Positions 17,735 through 25,520 of a stretch of 50,720 nucleotides of DNA are shown here, piece after piece. The DNA lies in NCBI GenBank assembly GCA_020638975.1, contig JACKHN010000039.1:1-50720 (forward strand). The letters are read 5' to 3'. Positions within the stretch are counted from its first letter, which is position 1. Every line of letters starts with the position of its first letter. The stretch is from Planctomycetaceae bacterium. GTDB lineage: Bacteria; Planctomycetota; Planctomycetia; Pirellulales; Pirellulaceae. Both the position numbers and the translations under genes were made by a program. The notes beneath the pieces were generated by a model that searched no databases, was not told where the DNA came from, and saw nothing but the letters and a program-made list of their open reading frames with translations.

Positions 17735-18118
17735 TTAACTCTTCTTGTAGACTACGGCAGGATCAAACACACGCTCGCCGACGACTTCGATCTCGCCAGT
17801 TACGGGGTCGACTTTGCGGAAGAAGCAACTCTTGTAACCTTCGTGGCAGGCAGCACCGCCGACTTGCGTTACCTTCACTAGCAAGGTATCCGCATCACAG
17901 TCGTAGTAGATCGCGTGCAGCTTCTGAACGTTGCCGCTTTCCTCGCCCTTGCGCCACAGCTTTTGGCGACTGCGGCTGTAATAGCAGACTTGGCCTGTTT
18001 TCAAGGTCTCGTCGTACGACTCTTGATTCATATATGCAAGCATCAGCACGTCACCCGATTCAACATCTTGGGCGATGGCTGGGATCAAGTCGGACTTGCT
18101 AAAGTCTGGACCACTCAC
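17735..18118 (-). CDS. hisI: phosphoribosyl-AMP cyclohydrolase
   Basis: About 127 residues. HisI opens the adenine ring of phosphoribosyl-AMP in the third step of histidine synthesis. Family signatures are complete: VLMLAYMNQESYDETLKTG, the YYSRSRQKLWRKGEESGN substrate and metal region, the DCDADTLLVKV Asp/Cys metal site, and the C-terminal ACHEGYKSCFFR cysteines that bind zinc. There is no HisE domain fused; a separate hisE lies at 35275-35634. Two GTG starts are possible (18145 and 18118). The downstream one is preferred because AGGG lies about 6 nt before it and homologues begin close to PDFSK. It is cotranscribed with hisG. Confidence 0.9.
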   Translation of the reverse strand: MSGPDFSKSDLIPAIAQDVESGDVLMLAYMNQESYDETLKTGQVCYYSRSRQKLWRKGEESGNVQKLHAIYYDCDADTLLVKVTQVGGAACHEGYKSCFFRKVDPVTGEIEVVGERVFDPAVVYKKS

Positions 18119-18181
18119 CGGCTTCCCTTTCTCGCAGAACGTCACAATCCCCGCAGCGACGGTAGCCTTGGGGCGAATTAG

Positions 18182-19678
18182 CTACGGTAGCATGAAGGTC
18201 GCGGTCTTGCTAGACGCAACGGAGGGCTGCGTCGCTTGACGCGAGCGTTCGACCGACGATGACGCTGGTGCAACGCGAGCTGGCTGCGAAGTAAGAATAT
18301 TCCCCACGAGATTCTGCATAGGAAACGACGCAAGAACATAAGTATTTCGCCCGTCGATCACGTCGACCTGCGTGGCATGCGCCGCCCCGATGGGTTGGCC
18401 GCGACGCACCGGTCGCAACGACAACTGGTGAGTTCCAGCGGGCAGTTCAATCCGTACGACTTGAATCGTCTGCGGCAGCAGGCCCCAGCAGCGTGTGTCC
18501 GCTTTTTCGGTCGCCTCCCAGACGACGCCTGCCGCGTCAAACGCCAAGTTGGTGAGACCGTCATCGACGGCCAATGCGTCTTTCGTCGCGTAGACCGCGG
18601 CTTTCTTGAGCACTCGGCGGACGATCGCTCTGGCGATAATATTCTGCCTTTCGGACTCGAATTGAGCGGTCGCCAGCTTTCCGACATCGGTGACGGTTTG
18701 CGTTAGAGCCGCCGGGCGACCGTTTATATCGACGGCAACGGAATCGATGGCATTCGCAGGAACGACGATCGCAGGCACTTTCACGGGAGCGATCGTTGGC
18801 GGAAGCGTGTGGTCGCCGACGGCGCTGACGATTCGATCGGCAATCAACAAAGCATTGCTGGTTGCTTCGGCAAGCACCTCTTCCTTATAAGGGCCTCGTC
18901 CGACCAGGGCGAAGACATACACCACGCCGTTGCCCGATCTCGAATGGACGCCAGCCTGGGCTCGCGCCAAATCGAACTTCGCTGCCTCGAACTGCGGTTC
19001 CCATGAGGCGACGGTAGCGAAGGCTCGTTCTGCGTCGTCGTAGTGCGTGTGCGTTTCCTCTTCGACAACGCCACGCACGTAGGTTCCAATCGCGACATTC
19101 GCAGTAGGCGGTGCATTGCCCGGAGGCGATTCGGCTGCCGCGCGTTCGGCGATCTCACGTTGTTTTTGATCTACTTGCAGGCAGTACGCTACGGCGTCCG
19201 AGCCATCGTGCATCAAGTTGCTGATGGCGAGCATCGCTCGGATCATTACCTTTTCGTAGTCTTCACCCGAGTAGGCTGTTGCCGTATCGTCCAACACATA
19301 CGAAAGACCCGACTCCGCGACATCCTTTTGCTCCAAGTGATCGAAGCGATCACGGACTTCTCGCAGCAGTGCCTCAGAAGTCGTCGGATCGCCGTGTGCA
19401 AGCGATACCATCGCGCGATCAAGCGTCAGACAGTCGCGTTCGAGTGGTCGTTTCGTTCCAGCTTTTACAAGCAACGCGTCCGCAGCTACGAGGTCGTCGG
19501 AGAAGTACGCCTGCCGAGCATCCCGAACGCGGTTTGCGTGTGATGAGCAGCCAACCACGGCGATCACAAAGACCGCTGCTAGAAGCATCGACGTAGTGTG
19601 AGCCGATTGGCGCAGTAAACTTCGTCGCTGAGTCGGGCCGATCAGGATTGACGCGTGAATGGGTTGTAGTTGTACCAT
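18182..19678 (-). CDS. COG3014-like lipoprotein
   Basis: A 498-residue protein with a long, Arg-containing N-region and then MLLAAVFVIAVVGC, a lipoprotein signal with lipobox VVGC (Cys44 counted from the 19678 start). The first 200 residues look like helical repeats (ARQAYFSDDLVAADALLVKAG, LDRAMVSLAHGDPTTSEALL), of the TPR-like kind. The middle part (VYVFALVGRGPYKEE, PPTIAPVKVPAIVVP, ARAIVRRVLKKAAVYATKDA) and the C-terminal GTHQLSLRPV fit the COG3014 family. That family is often found beside LpoB-like genes, as here. It is probably tethered to the outer membrane and involved in envelope assembly; no biochemical role is established. The 19678 start overlaps the upstream gene by 37 nt. An internal ATG at 19588 lacks the positive N-region, so the longer form is kept. 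Confidence 0.72.
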   Translation of the reverse strand: MVQLQPIHASILIGPTQRRSLLRQSAHTTSMLLAAVFVIAVVGCSSHANRVRDARQAYFSDDLVAADALLVKAGTKRPLERDCLTLDRAMVSLAHGDPTTSEALLREVRDRFDHLEQKDVAESGLSYVLDDTATAYSGEDYEKVMIRAMLAISNLMHDGSDAVAYCLQVDQKQREIAERAAAESPPGNAPPTANVAIGTYVRGVVEEETHTHYDDAERAFATVASWEPQFEAAKFDLARAQAGVHSRSGNGVVYVFALVGRGPYKEEVLAEATSNALLIADRIVSAVGDHTLPPTIAPVKVPAIVVPANAIDSVAVDINGRPAALTQTVTDVGKLATAQFESERQNIIARAIVRRVLKKAAVYATKDALAVDDGLTNLAFDAAGVVWEATEKADTRCWGLLPQTIQVVRIELPAGTHQLSLRPVRRGQPIGAAHATQVDVIDGRNTYVLASFPMQNLVGNILTSQPARVAPASSSVERSRQATQPSVASSKTATFMLP

Positions 19679-20319
19679 TTGCCAGCACGCGTGTGGTGAT
19701 AGCCCTTGCGGACCTTGGCGGATTCCTTGTCGTACTGTCCCGTGTGAACATTCACCATTTCGAGCGTCAACAGATAGTCACGTTGATAGTCCTGGTTGTT
19801 CGCGGTTGTACCCGACGTGAGCTTGGCGTAAAGCAGGTAGTCAAAGGGCTGGCCCTGCTGTTCAAGTGCGGCCATGAACAGCCGCATGTTCTCGGGAAGA
19901 AACAGCGAGTCGGGACGTAGGCGTGTTTCGTACAACGCAGCGTCGACAAAACGCCGACTGACCGGTTCGAACATTTGAGCTTCTAGGATCTGTGAGTCGA
20001 TTTGTTCGTAGATCTGCTCCTTGAAATCCCCGATCTCTTCGATGCTGCGATTCTCAACGCACACGAAGCAGATGCGTTTCGGGGCTGGTGGACCGCCGTT
20101 CAAGGAGACGTTATGGAATTGAGTTTCCTGGCGTCCGAGAAGTTTGGCAACGCTTTCGTCAATCAACGGATTGAAGGTCTCGGCTCCGGCGGCGTGGCTG
20201 CCGACCATATCCGATTGATTGTCCTTGATCACGTGCCCAAATTGATGCGATCGACAACCGATCGCGAAGGTGAAAGGGACCGTTGCTAGCCCCATACGTA
20301 GAAAATCACGTCGATCCAT
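19642..20319 (-). CDS. LpoB-like penicillin-binding protein activator (Tat-type lipoprotein signal)
   Basis: A 225-residue protein. The N-terminus MDRRDFLRMGLATVPFTFAIGC combines a twin-arginine motif (RRDFLRM) with a lipobox (AIGC), so it is probably exported folded through Tat and then lipidated. The mature part has FNPLIDESVAKLLG, RICFVCVENRSIEEIGDFKEQIYEQID, and a C-terminal DYLLTLEMVNVHTGQYDKESAKVRKG ending in TRQS. This order matches the LpoB/COG3417 family, whose Escherichia coli member activates the peptidoglycan synthase PBP1b. The partner COG3014 gene follows at once. ATG 20317-20319 is selected because AGAGGA lies 5-6 nt upstream and the Tat signal starts there; the in-frame codon at 20364 adds a non-signal extension. 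Confidence 0.76.
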   Translation of the reverse strand: MDRRDFLRMGLATVPFTFAIGCRSHQFGHVIKDNQSDMVGSHAAGAETFNPLIDESVAKLLGRQETQFHNVSLNGGPPAPKRICFVCVENRSIEEIGDFKEQIYEQIDSQILEAQMFEPVSRRFVDAALYETRLRPDSLFLPENMRLFMAALEQQGQPFDYLLYAKLTSGTTANNQDYQRDYLLTLEMVNVHTGQYDKESAKVRKGYHHTRAGKWYNYNPFTRQS

Positions 20320-20452
20320 CGTGTCCTCTCTCCGTCCCTGGAAAAGACTTTTGTCTCCTTCCATCTTCGGGTGTTCGAGGGCGAGAACTCGACAGAACTA
20401 ATTAACGAGTCTAAGGTTCGCCGACAGAACGAGAAGGACGGCGAAACACGTA

Positions 20453-20497
20453 GGGTAGGCAGCGCCGACCGAAGCTGCTGGCGAACAATGTCTACCC
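20453..20497. repeat. imperfect inverted repeat in the intergenic region
   Basis: GGGTAG (20453-20458) is mirrored by CTACCC (20492-20497), with an inner GCAGC (20459-20463)/GCTGC (20474-20478) pair. It lies between the ketosynthase-like gene stop and the LpoB-like gene start. It could be a transcription end for the minus-strand ketosynthase gene or a dispersed intergenic palindrome. No second copy is seen in this window. Confidence 0.35.
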
Positions 20498-20521
20498 GAA
20501 GCTTGCGACGCTAGCGAGCAA

Positions 20522-21838
20522 TTACGCAAATGCCCGCATCGCGATAGCGCCGGCTTGCCCCTGGGGCGAGACGTTGACATTGATGAAACTGCTGCCCGGC
20601 GAGCTGTCACCCTTCGCAGCATTAATGGGACACGCTTCGTCAGCCTCTTCGTAGTTAAGGATGGGAAAGAGTTCGCCATGTTGCAGCGCTAGCAAACTGG
20701 CGATGATCTCGACGATCCCGCTCCCCGCACCAAGATTTCCGAAGTAGCTCTTCGCTGCTGTAACCGGAACGGGAGTCTTGCGTTTCGCGAAGGTTTGCTG
20801 AATCGCAGCCGCTTCCGCGGCGTCACATTGCTTGGTGGAAAGGCCATGTGCGTGAACGTGGCCGATCTCGTCCACGCTAAGTCCAGACGTTCGCAACGCT
20901 TGCTCCATGACATTTTTAAGAGCCACGTCCGTCTGAGGTTCTCCGAGTCGATTCGTGACAGTTGACGATCCATAGCCGACGACTTCGCCGAGGATGTTCG
21001 CGCCGCGAGCCTTCGCTGTTTCTAATTCTTCCAACATGATCGCTCCGGCACCTTCGCCGAGGACCAATCCGGTTCGGTTGCGGTCGAACGGGCGACTCAG
21101 TTTCGTAGGATCCTCGCTCCCGTCTGCGATGGGTTCTTGCATCACAACGTGGATAGATCGCAAGGAATGAACACGAGTGCCGGTCGCACCTGCGATGATC
21201 GCATCGGCACTGCCACGCGAGATTGTTGAATAGGCTTCAGCAACTGCTAAATTCGCGGAAGCTTCACGCAGGGTAATCGAATTATTCGGGCCACGCATCT
21301 CATTGTATATCGCAATGTGGCTGGCGGGCATGTTCGGCAGATACTTCAGCAACCACAGGGGTGTGACTTTCGGCAGACCTTCCTGCGCCCAGCGATCAAA
21401 CTCGAATCGCCCCTCGGCGTCGAGGCAGTTCTTTACTCCTTCCATGAATTCTTCAGGCAGCGTCATGATGTAATCGGAACCGTACACGATGCCCGTTCGA
21501 TCCTGGTCGTAACCGCCGGGTTCAAGTCCAGCGTCACACATCGCAAGTTGGGCTGCGGCGACACCCATCTGGATCTCGCGGCACATCACCTTAAGTCCCT
21601 TGCGGATGGCCTTCTTTCGCTCTGAATCAAGCGGCCCGAAGTTGTCGATGTGTCCCGTGAAATCCGAAACTTCAGCTCCGTATCGCGTGGGCAGATTCTG
21701 CGTTTCTATCAGTCGCAATTCGCCGACGCCACTTCGCCCGCTGCGAAGAGCGCTCCAAAGGCTTTCTTTTGAGGTCCCGATTGGGCTCACGACTCCCACA
21801 CCGGTAACAACAACGCGACGATTAGAAGCAGCAGACAT
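20522..21838 (-). CDS. beta-ketoacyl-ACP synthase homologue with altered catalytic triad
   Basis: About 438 residues with the complete KAS-I/II thiolase fold: RVVVTGVGVVSPIG at the N-terminus, SRPFDRNRTGLVLGEGAGAIMLE, GHVHAHGLSTKQCDAAEA, and AAKSYFGNLGAGSGIVE. In condensing enzymes the nucleophile is the Cys of TACAS, and two His follow (HGTST and GHxxGA). Here the nucleophile region reads ITLREASANLA, placing Glu (E192) at the Cys position. The first His is kept (H331) and the second is Asn (N368). The protein cannot carry the acyl chain on Cys, so normal condensation is unlikely. It may be a decarboxylase, a chain-length-factor-like partner, or a binding protein. ATG 21838 is chosen because it places the start just before the family N-terminus. 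There is no ACP or other lipid-synthesis gene next to it. Confidence 0.82.
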   Translation of the reverse strand: MSAASNRRVVVTGVGVVSPIGTSKESLWSALRSGRSGVGELRLIETQNLPTRYGAEVSDFTGHIDNFGPLDSERKKAIRKGLKVMCREIQMGVAAAQLAMCDAGLEPGGYDQDRTGIVYGSDYIMTLPEEFMEGVKNCLDAEGRFEFDRWAQEGLPKVTPLWLLKYLPNMPASHIAIYNEMRGPNNSITLREASANLAVAEAYSTISRGSADAIIAGATGTRVHSLRSIHVVMQEPIADGSEDPTKLSRPFDRNRTGLVLGEGAGAIMLEELETAKARGANILGEVVGYGSSTVTNRLGEPQTDVALKNVMEQALRTSGLSVDEIGHVHAHGLSTKQCDAAEAAAIQQTFAKRKTPVPVTAAKSYFGNLGAGSGIVEIIASLLALQHGELFPILNYEEADEACPINAAKGDSSPGSSFINVNVSPQGQAGAIAMRAFA

Positions 21839-22064
21839 GTTCAACAACATTTGGAACAAGGGATAACGGGAAAGGAGCCAATATCCTACATGTCAACCGC
21901 CTAAATCGGCAGGCGGTATCTTAATCGCTCATACTGGCAGGGGGGTAATTCCGATAAGGAGGAGCTCGCTCTATTCTAAATCGGTCGATCTAGTGCGTCG
22001 AGATGCAGCCGACTCGGAGAGGACGCGATTTTGAAAGACGCCAACCGTCGCGAGAATTCTTCGA

Positions 22065-23279
22065 TCAATATCGCCCTCGGTAGTTCGGGCTTGATCGATC
22101 GGTCGAGCGTTGATCGCCCAATAACGTCTGACTTGCCTTCCCATTGCTTTCGATAAAAAGCAATGCGTCAGCGCGTCCGACATCGCCGCCAACTAGCTTG
22201 GGAAGCCCAAGCAGAGTTCGGTCAGCGACCGGTGTGGCGACAACGCCGCAACTGAGTAACAGTACCTCATCGGTTGGCCATCGGAATCGTTCGTGCAATC
22301 GCCAGCTGACCAATTGAGGGACTTGAATTTGCACCGTTTGACGCGCTGAGGAAACCGTCGGCACGTCGATACTCACGGGAATCAGCTTTTCGACTTGGTC
22401 GATCTGGCACTTCAAGACGGCCTCGACGCTGCGTTCATCCAACGCCAGCAGCGGGCTGATCTGCAAGGAATACCCTTCTTGAATTTGCCCCATTTCCAGG
22501 TCATAAGCTGGAAAAGCGTTTTCACGTAACCGGACCGAACGCGTGTAGTTCTTCGGGTGCATCGCCGAAACAGTTTGTGATTGTCCATTGTGGATCATTA
22601 GATTCGGCGAGTTGTGTTCGCGGAAGTCCGTGCGTTTACGGAGTTCGCTGATCAAGATCGTGGCGTTTTCTTTCGACAGCAGCCACGCATCGACGCCAGG
22701 AGATTGAACGGTCACACTCTGCATCAGCGGGAGTGCCTTAGCCCGCCAGTTGGGATTGCCAACGGTGACCAATCGCACGCCGAATGCTTGAGATTCCGCC
22801 TGACTGCTCACGAGGCGGTCAACCACGTCTCGAACAACCGAATGCATTTCGTCCGTATGATAGACGCGTAATGTGTCTTTGCTCGCATTGAGGATTCCGA
22901 ACGGTTCGGTGAACCAAACCTCGGTGCCCGTCTCCCGCAATACCCAATCGATAACGGCTTGCTCGGGACGCTCGGTGGTCGTGACACGGGACGTATACGG
23001 TCGGATGTCGTACTCCCGCCACTTCTGGTTGTGCTCACGCGGTAAGATCCCATCGCCGTCGGAAACTTTGGTCAACGTCACGCCACGTGGATCGAGCGTC
23101 GGGGCTGCGGTATCCGTATTGAGCGACGAGTCGCGGTCGCCTTCTCCCGATGGGGATTCATTGGAAACGGGCCGCACGGAGCCGACTTCGCGAAACTTCA
23201 GTTGTCCGGCGACCGGACCTGTTATGAAATACGGGGCGCAAAGGCTGAAGCAGAATAGGCAGCGAAATCGCGGAGACAT
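22065..23279 (-). CDS. secretin-like exported protein
   Basis: A 404-residue protein with a signal peptide (FRCLFCFSLCAPYFITGPVAG). The middle part has ASKDTLRVYHTDEMHSVVRD, resembling the ring-building N domains of type II/III secretins. The C-terminal half has MHPKNYTRSVRLRE, EGYSLQISPLLALDERSVEA and RQTVQIQVPQLVSWRLHERF, with the alternating pattern of a secretin barrel region. The start ATG (23277-23279) is fixed by AGGGAG about 8 nt upstream; the earlier in-frame start at 23363 has no ribosome-binding site. I assign it to the secretin-like group on pattern alone; no ATPase or pilus gene lies next to it. It could instead be an unrelated planctomycete periplasmic protein. Confidence 0.5.
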   Translation of the reverse strand: MSPRFRCLFCFSLCAPYFITGPVAGQLKFREVGSVRPVSNESPSGEGDRDSSLNTDTAAPTLDPRGVTLTKVSDGDGILPREHNQKWREYDIRPYTSRVTTTERPEQAVIDWVLRETGTEVWFTEPFGILNASKDTLRVYHTDEMHSVVRDVVDRLVSSQAESQAFGVRLVTVGNPNWRAKALPLMQSVTVQSPGVDAWLLSKENATILISELRKRTDFREHNSPNLMIHNGQSQTVSAMHPKNYTRSVRLRENAFPAYDLEMGQIQEGYSLQISPLLALDERSVEAVLKCQIDQVEKLIPVSIDVPTVSSARQTVQIQVPQLVSWRLHERFRWPTDEVLLLSCGVVATPVADRTLLGLPKLVGGDVGRADALLFIESNGKASQTLLGDQRSTDRSSPNYRGRY

Positions 23280-23434
23280 CTTGATTTCTCCCTGAATCGA
23301 ACGGCGACGACCAATGTCAGAACCGACAGGTTTGATGCGGCACGCGCCGAAATTGGCAGACAAGCGGCGCGGAGTATAGGAACCCTGCCAGCAAGCAACA
23401 AGAGAGATTCAGGGGAGGGAGCGGTTCGAAACGC

Positions 23435-23476
23435 AAACTGCCCAGAGGGCTAACACATTTAGCCATTGGGCAGTTT
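23435..23476 (-). terminator. two-tier hairpin after the ferredoxin gene
   Basis: A 10-bp outer stem (AAACTGCCCA 23435-23444 with TGGGCAGTTT 23467-23476) encloses a short internal loop and a 6-bp inner stem (GGCTAA 23448-23453 with TTAGCC 23459-23464). It lies 33 nt past the ferredoxin stop on the minus strand. The minus-strand sequence after it begins GCGTTTCG, a weak T-run. It is probably the ferredoxin transcript end. Confidence 0.6.
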
Positions 23477-23508
23477 CGTATTTGCGATCACGCGTCAACC
23501 GAGCGAAT

Positions 23509-23784
23509 CTACTCGCCGAGTGGGTCTTTCTTCTCGGTGAGGACTGGAAGGGTTGGGGCAAGTTCCGCATTCAATTGCTTGAAATCGGCCCATTCTTCGG
23601 GAAGGTTGTCTTCGTGGAAGATGGCTTCCACCGGACACTCCGGAACGCATGCTTCGCAGTCAATACACTCATCGGGATGAATGTAGAGCATCTGTTCGCC
23701 TTCGTAGAAACATTCCACAGGGCACACCACTACACAATCGGTGTACTTGCATGCAAAGCACGGCGCTGCAACCACATGAGTCAT
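23509..23784 (-). CDS. fdxA: 7Fe ferredoxin (3Fe-4S plus 4Fe-4S)
   Basis: A 91-residue soluble ferredoxin. The N-terminal Cys set (C9, C17, C21 followed by Pro, with an extra C12) fits a 3Fe-4S site, and CIDCEACVPECPVEAIF gives a CxxCxxCxxxCP 4Fe-4S site at about 40-50. The C-terminal extension (LPEEWADFKQLNAELAP) is typical of the FdxA/Azotobacter FdI type. It serves as a one-electron carrier in the cytoplasm; the partner is not shown by the neighbours. ATG 23782-23784 has AGGAG about 9 nt upstream and matches the family N-terminus (MTHVV), so it is preferred over the longer in-frame start at 23853. It is transcribed divergently from the sigma factor gene. Confidence 0.93.
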   Translation of the reverse strand: MTHVVAAPCFACKYTDCVVVCPVECFYEGEQMLYIHPDECIDCEACVPECPVEAIFHEDNLPEEWADFKQLNAELAPTLPVLTEKKDPLGE

Positions 23785-24232
23785 GAATCGAGTCTCCTGA
23801 TGCGTCGAACCAAAAAGTTCACCAACCCTGACGGTGCTGGCGTTTAGAAACATGTCGGTACGGTGTCTAGCATTCCCACATCGAAAATTTCAAGTTTATT
23901 GTGGATAGTGCGCCCATTTTGCGTTCCTTTGGGGAACGTACACCAGGAGCTGCTATTTCGTCGATATGGCGACCGGTCGCTTCGCAACAAGTTCTTGTCT
24001 GGGAAGCACTTTTGCCACATCAACTTCATAATGCTTCGCGAATAGTAGTGCTGTCGCTGGTGGCTGTCAAGCCTTTCAACCGATGGTCGCTCGCTGCCAT
24101 TAAAATATCAGACTTGCTTCGTGTAGTAGCCGTATCTAAAATCAATAATATATTGACCTTTTGACATTCATCGACGGCAAGGATGCCTTACAAACGCCAG
24201 GCTGATGCCGTGCACATGGCGGAGAAGTGGCC
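23785..24232. other. intergenic region between divergent ferredoxin and sigma-factor genes
   Basis: A 448-nt region without a convincing gene. It must hold the ferredoxin promoter at its left end and the sigma-factor promoter at its right. An AT-rich block at about 24130-24170 includes a TTGACA-like hexamer, but no convincing -10 partner was found. Short reading frames here show no recognisable protein pattern. Confidence 0.5.
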
Positions 24233-24802
24233 GTGTCACTATCAGACATCGACCGAGATCTACTGCAACGCTGTCTGTCTAACGGTCCGCGCGCCTGGGA
24301 AGACTTTGTCGATCGCTTTCTGGGATTAGTGGTTCATGTGATCAATCACACATCCCAGTCTCGCTCCATTCGGTTGACTGCTCAAGATAGGGAGGATCTG
24401 TCCGCTGACGTAATGTTGGCCATTGTGAGTGATGATTTCGCAGTACTGCGACGGTTTCGCGGAGACAGCAGTCTTGCAACCTATTTGACGGTGATTGCTC
24501 GGCGGGTGGTGGTTCGTGAACTCTTGAAGCGGAAGACAAGTTCTCCAAGTCTTTCCAACGTGATTGATCGCACCAATCCAAAAAATCGGGTTCCGCTCTC
24601 GGAAGAACGAATTAACAACCGCGACGAGGTTGAGCAGCTTTTGCGCTCCCTGCATGGTCCTGAGGCCGACGTCATTCGGATGTATCACCTCGAGGGTAAA
24701 ACCTACCAGGAGATTAGCTCCTCAGTCGGTATGCCTGAAAACAGCATTGGCCCTACACTGAGTCGGGCACGCGCGAAGATGCGAGAGGCCGGAACTGAGT
24801 AA
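24233..24802 (+). CDS. ECF-type sigma-70 family RNA polymerase sigma factor
   Basis: About 189 residues. Region 2 shows DREDLSADVMLAIVSDDFAVLRRFRG, then STLATYL-like SLATYLTVIARRVVVRELL (core-binding and -10 recognition helix). Region 4 shows EADVIRMYHLEGKTYQEISS followed by MPENSIGPTLSRARAKMREA (helix-turn-helix for the -35 element). Region 3 is absent, as in ECF sigma factors. It should redirect RNA polymerase to a small regulon. No anti-sigma factor gene follows; the next gene is a BBP7 barrel. Of the two in-frame GTG codons, the one at 24233 is preferred because GGAG lies 8 nt upstream, whereas it is too close to the GTG at 24227. Confidence 0.88.
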   Translation: MSLSDIDRDLLQRCLSNGPRAWEDFVDRFLGLVVHVINHTSQSRSIRLTAQDREDLSADVMLAIVSDDFAVLRRFRGDSSLATYLTVIARRVVVRELLKRKTSSPSLSNVIDRTNPKNRVPLSEERINNRDEVEQLLRSLHGPEADVIRMYHLEGKTYQEISSSVGMPENSIGPTLSRARAKMREAGTE

Positions 24803-25520
24803 CGCCTCCAACGGTCTATTCCGATAGATTTTCGGGGATTTTTCTCACAAAATCCCGATTTCTCGACGTGTGCGCAACGGAACTGCCCAAGTGCTTCTTC
24901 GTCTGTTGCAGCGTGCTTCGCAAGTTTGGGTGGGTCTTCGGATCCTGGGTGACTAAATGTAGGCACCGACAAACATTGGGCAGCTTTCGTCCAGATGCCC
25001 ACACACCGTCACTACCAGATCGAATTCGATCGGGACCAATTCATCGATCGTGTACGAACTTTGGCCGGTGATGTCGGCTCCCGCCTCTCCTATCACATGG
25101 ACTGCTCGCGGATTAAGCCCCTGCTTTTATATTCCTGCGGAGCAAGCCTCGATCGATTCGGCCATAAAGACGTGCGCCAATGCTTTTGCCAACTGACTGC
25201 AGCAGCAGTTACCAGTGCAGAGTAACAACCACTTCGGGTGGCCAGCAGCGTTCGACATCGACTTTCTCCGGCGACGTTCGCGGTGTTCTGTGTCCGCGTT
25301 TCATCATTCTCGAGTAGTCGTTAGCGAACAGGGGAACCCTGTGAATCACGCAAATACCTGGGGAAATCGCCGACAGTTGGTTCTCTGAAATGTTGAAATG
25401 GGAATGCACGGGCGAGTTGGAGGAGTGGGGTGACTTTGCGGACGGTATCAATTGTTCTCGATTTGCCGCTGGGGCCGGTCGATTGGATTATCAGGCAAAT
25501 TCACATTGGGGGATGTTTCC
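24803..25520 (+). other. 718-nt intergenic region with an early terminator
   Basis: The region holds the terminator at 24832-24858 and the leader of the BBP7 barrel gene. A 76-codon frame (24995-25225) has no ribosome-binding site or recognisable protein pattern. Most of the rest shows no structure that I can name. The BBP7 gene presumably starts transcription inside it. Confidence 0.5.
24832..24858 (+). terminator. intrinsic terminator after the sigma-factor gene
   Basis: An 8-bp stem (GGGATTTT 24835-24842 with AAAATCCC 24849-24856) has a 6-nt loop; it extends by two further pairs across a bulged G. TTTCTC follows. It begins 30 nt after the sigma-factor stop. Confidence 0.65.

Noticed and set aside
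24995..25225. 76-codon frame upstream of the BBP7 gene
   Set aside because: No ribosome-binding site, no recognisable domain and no operon context. It may still be real, but I cannot support it.
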